Of a stretch of 9,359 nucleotides of DNA, positions 6,608-9,359 are shown piece after piece (the first letter of the stretch is position 1; each line of letters opens with the position of its first letter). The translations under genes were made by a program, and so were the position numbers. This DNA is from an uncultured Prevotella sp. (lineage in GTDB: Bacteria > Bacteroidota > Bacteroidia > Bacteroidales > Bacteroidaceae): NCBI GenBank assembly GCA_937906765.1, contig CALCUV010000100.1, forward strand, positions 1-9,359, written 5' to 3'. Under the pieces are notes generated by a model, which made no database searches, had not been told where the DNA came from, and saw nothing but the letters and a program-made list of their open reading frames with translations.

Positions 6608-9359
6608 ATGCAACTCAGTGCACTCCTCCCGAGATTTCAAAAACATCCACAAGTAAAGGCACTCACGCGCCTCATTGACGAACGCCAGCCCTCCATCTAC
6701 TGTGAGGGAATGCAGGCTTCCTCTGCCCCCGTTTGCTTTGCCGTTGCAGCAATGCAAGCGGGGCGTAAGTGTGTCTATATGGTCGTACTCAATGATGAGG
6801 AAGAGGCGGGTTATTTTTATCATGACTTGCTTCAACTCGTGGGTGAGGAACATGCGGTGTTTCTACCCTCAGGCTACAGACGCGCGGTGAAATACGGTCA
6901 ACGCGATGCGGCAAATGAGATTTTGCGCACGGATGTTATCAGTCGCCTCTCCAGTTATGCGGGTGAAAGTCCGTTGTTCGTTGTTTCCTTCCCCACAGCC
7001 TTGGCAGAACGTGTGGCATCCGGAGAAACCTTGAAGGAGAATACGGTGGAGATTGAGGAAAGTAAAGAATACGATGTCACGGAATTGACAGAGCGCTTGA
7101 AGGATCTTGGCTTCCATCGCCGTGATTATGTGTATGAACCCGGAGAATATGCCGTGCGTGGTAGTATTGTGGATATATTTTCGTATTCCAGCGAACTCCC
7201 TTACCGACTTGATTTCTTTGGTGATGAGGTTGATTCCATCCGCACCTTTGAAGTGCAAACCCAACTCTCAAAGGAGCGCAAAAAGGTGGTGAAGATTGTG
7301 CCCGAAATCTCAAAAACGGAACGTCATCTCGTACCTTTTCCCGCTCTTCTTCCTGAGGGATCTTGCTTACTCACACGCGATTTTCTCTACATCGGCGAAC
7401 GTATTGACGCCACTTACAACGAAGGGTTTGCAGCACAAGCCATTATTGAGCGCGAAGCTACTTCGGAAATGGAAGCTGCTGAAATCCGCCGACAGTTCCA
7501 GAGCGAGTTTGTTTTGGCAAACGGAGCGTCGGTGCTTCGAGAATTAGCGCGTTGTCAGCGCCTTGAATTTGGCAACAAGTCCAGCACTACGCCAGGCGCC
7601 ATTGTGCGTTTCGACGTAAAACTCCAACCCTTGTTTCACAAGAATTTTGAACTTCTTCGCTCCACACTCGGACAGTTGAAAGCAGATGGTTATGACCTTC
7701 ACATTCTTGCCGATAACGAGAAGCAAACGGAGCGTCTGCGCACCATCTTTGAGGACATGGGAAAAGCGCTTACCTTTACGCCCATTTTGCATACCCTTCA
7801 CGAAGGATTTATTGACGAAACCTTGCGCATCGCCCTCTTTACCGACCACCAAATCTTCGACCGTTTCCACAAATATAACCTCAAGAGCGACCGCGCACGA
7901 AACGGAAAACTGGCGCTAACGCTTAAGGAACTCATGCAGTTTGAACCTGGTGATTATGTCGTACATGTGGATCACGGTGTAGGTCAGTTTGCGGGATTGG
8001 TGCGTATGCCTGGTGCCAATGGTGAGCAACAGGAACTCATCAAGTTGGTGTATAAAAACGACGATGTGGTTTTCGTTTCCATCCACTCGCTTCATAAGGT
8101 GTCGAAGTATAAAGGCAAGGAGGGCGAACCGCCTCGCTTGAGTCACTTGGGTACGGGCGCTTGGGAGAAGCTCAAGGAGCGCACGAAGAAGAAGATTAAG
8201 GACATTGCGCGCGACTTGATTCGCCTCTATGCTCAGCGTAAGGAGCAACAGGGTTTTGCTTTTAGCGCCGATAGTTTTATGCAACAGGAACTCGAAGCAA
8301 GTTTTGCTTACGAGGATACGCCCGACCAACTCAAGGTTACCCAAGAGGTGAAGGCGGATATGGAACAACAGCGCCCTATGGACCGACTGGTGTGTGGCGA
8401 TGTGGGTTTTGGTAAAACCGAAATCGCCATTCGTGCCGCCATGAAAGCCGTGGCGGACAGTAAACAAGTGGCAGTGCTCGTACCGACCACCGTACTCGCG
8501 CTTCAACATTACAAGACTTTTGCCAAGCGCCTCAAAGGTTTCCCCGTAAAGGTGGATTACCTGAGTCGCGCTCGCACCACGAAGCAAACAAATGAAATTT
8601 TGCGTGAACTCGAAGCCGGCAATATCAATATTATTATCGGCACGCACAAATTGGTGAGCAAGGCGGTGAAGTTTAAAGACCTCGGACTGCTCATCATTGA
8701 TGAAGAACAGAAATTTGGAGTAAGCGTAAAGGAAAAACTGCGCCAGATGAAGGTGTCGGTTGATACCTTAACCATGTCGGCAACGCCTATTCCGCGCACA
8801 CTTCAGTTCTCACTCATGGGCGCTCGTGACTTCTCTACAATTCAGACTCCGCCGCCCAACCGCCACCCTATTCAGACAGAGATTCACTCTTTCAATGGCG
8901 AGGTGATTGGTGATGCCGTGAACTTTGAGATGAGCAGAAACGGACAGGTGTATTTCGTGACGCATCGCATATCCCAGTTGCCCCACCTCAAGGCTATCGT
9001 AGAAAAATACGTGCCTGATGCACGCGTAGCTGTTGGGCACGGACAGATGCCTCCGGCGGAGTTGGAAAAGGTCATTCTTGACTTTGTCAACTACGACTAC
9101 GACGTGCTGATTTCTACAACTATCGTAGAGAGCGGTATTGATATTCCCAACGCCAACACACTTATTATAGAAAATGCCGACCGCTTCGGACTCTCTCAGC
9201 TCCATCAGCTTCGAGGCCGTGTTGGTCGTCCCACCCGCCATGCTTATGCTTATTTCACCTACAAGCCAGATAAGAATCTGACCGAGGTGGCGGAGAAGCG
9301 ACTGAGTGCCATCCGGGATTTTGCAGAATTCGGCTCCGGGTTCAAAATTGCTATGCGAG
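6608..9359 (+). CDS. mfd: Transcription-repair coupling factor Mfd (3' end outside window)
   Basis: Mfd is a DNA translocase that pushes stalled RNA polymerase off lesions and recruits UvrA for strand-specific repair. The frame is open from the ATG at 6608 to the window edge, giving 917 codons; about 200 C-terminal residues (end of the TRG region and the UvrA-masking D7 domain) are outside. The domain order is as expected: UvrB-like module (about 1-400), RNA-polymerase-interacting CarD-like domain starting about 441 (FEPGDYVVHVDHGVGQF), then two RecA-like domains with Walker A GDVGFGKT (597-604), Walker B DEEQ (698-701), motif III TMSATPIPRTL (about 722-732), motif V STTIVESGIDIPNANT (836-851) and motif VI QLRGRVGR (867-874). 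The window ends in the start of the TRG motif (FAEFGSGFKIAMR). I see no frameshift. There is no Shine-Dalgarno sequence; the 15-nt gap to the lipoprotein gene suggests co-transcription. Confidence 0.98.
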   Translation, partial: MQLSALLPRFQKHPQVKALTRLIDERQPSIYCEGMQASSAPVCFAVAAMQAGRKCVYMVVLNDEEEAGYFYHDLLQLVGEEHAVFLPSGYRRAVKYGQRDAANEILRTDVISRLSSYAGESPLFVVSFPTALAERVASGETLKENTVEIEESKEYDVTELTERLKDLGFHRRDYVYEPGEYAVRGSIVDIFSYSSELPYRLDFFGDEVDSIRTFEVQTQLSKERKKVVKIVPEISKTERHLVPFPALLPEGSCLLTRDFLYIGERIDATYNEGFAAQAIIEREATSEMEAAEIRRQFQSEFVLANGASVLRELARCQRLEFGNKSSTTPGAIVRFDVKLQPLFHKNFELLRSTLGQLKADGYDLHILADNEKQTERLRTIFEDMGKALTFTPILHTLHEGFIDETLRIALFTDHQIFDRFHKYNLKSDRARNGKLALTLKELMQFEPGDYVVHVDHGVGQFAGLVRMPGANGEQQELIKLVYKNDDVVFVSIHSLHKVSKYKGKEGEPPRLSHLGTGAWEKLKERTKKKIKDIARDLIRLYAQRKEQQGFAFSADSFMQQELEASFAYEDTPDQLKVTQEVKADMEQQRPMDRLVCGDVGFGKTEIAIRAAMKAVADSKQVAVLVPTTVLALQHYKTFAKRLKGFPVKVDYLSRARTTKQTNEILRELEAGNINIIIGTHKLVSKAVKFKDLGLLIIDEEQKFGVSVKEKLRQMKVSVDTLTMSATPIPRTLQFSLMGARDFSTIQTPPPNRHPIQTEIHSFNGEVIGDAVNFEMSRNGQVYFVTHRISQLPHLKAIVEKYVPDARVAVGHGQMPPAELEKVILDFVNYDYDVLISTTIVESGIDIPNANTLIIENADRFGLSQLHQLRGRVGRPTRHAYAYFTYKPDKNLTEVAEKRLSAIRDFAEFGSGFKIAMR

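Noticed and set aside
7916..8647. Minus-strand ORF of 243 codons inside mfd
   Set aside because: It is the antisense shadow of the Mfd CarD-like and helicase region, whose motifs are in perfect order on the plus strand.

Overview
The window looks like chromosomal DNA of a Bacteroidota member, probably a Bacteroidales anaerobe close to Prevotellaceae. Three things point there: the protein types (GroEL, Pgk and Mfd of Bacteroidales character), promoters of the TTTG / TAnnTTTG kind in place of -35/-10 boxes, and start codons without recognisable Shine-Dalgarno sequences but with A/T-rich leaders. The genus call is inference. Most of the window is housekeeping sequence. I see no phage, insertion sequence, CRISPR array, tRNA or rRNA.

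Layout from left to right: the 3' half of groL (1-786, +) ends in a rho-independent terminator (813-853). The gap of about 440 nt after it holds a decayed minus-strand remnant of a GyrI-like/AraC effector-binding domain gene (890-1078), then a promoter element for an M50-type intramembrane metalloprotease (1223-2383, +). A small two-helix membrane protein follows (2450-2740, +). A perfect 14-bp inverted repeat (2765-2808) ends this pair and the convergent YbdG-type mechanosensitive channel gene (2829-4022, -). An AT-rich divergent promoter region (4023-4371) separates the channel from pgk (4372-5619, +). pgk ends in a GNRA-loop terminator (5669-5706), which lies directly against an orphan substrate-binding lipoprotein gene (5714-6592, +). 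mfd begins 15 nt later and runs off the right edge (6608-9359, +).

The genes do not form one pathway. groL (protein folding) and pgk (glycolysis) are highly expressed core genes. Pgk shows strong codon bias, with almost only AAG for Lys and CCC for Pro. mfd couples transcription to DNA repair. The M50 protease, the small membrane protein, the channel and the lipoprotein are envelope proteins. The least understood part is the M50 protease with its small membrane neighbour. It is the best candidate for something undescribed, but the sequence alone does not show a new system.
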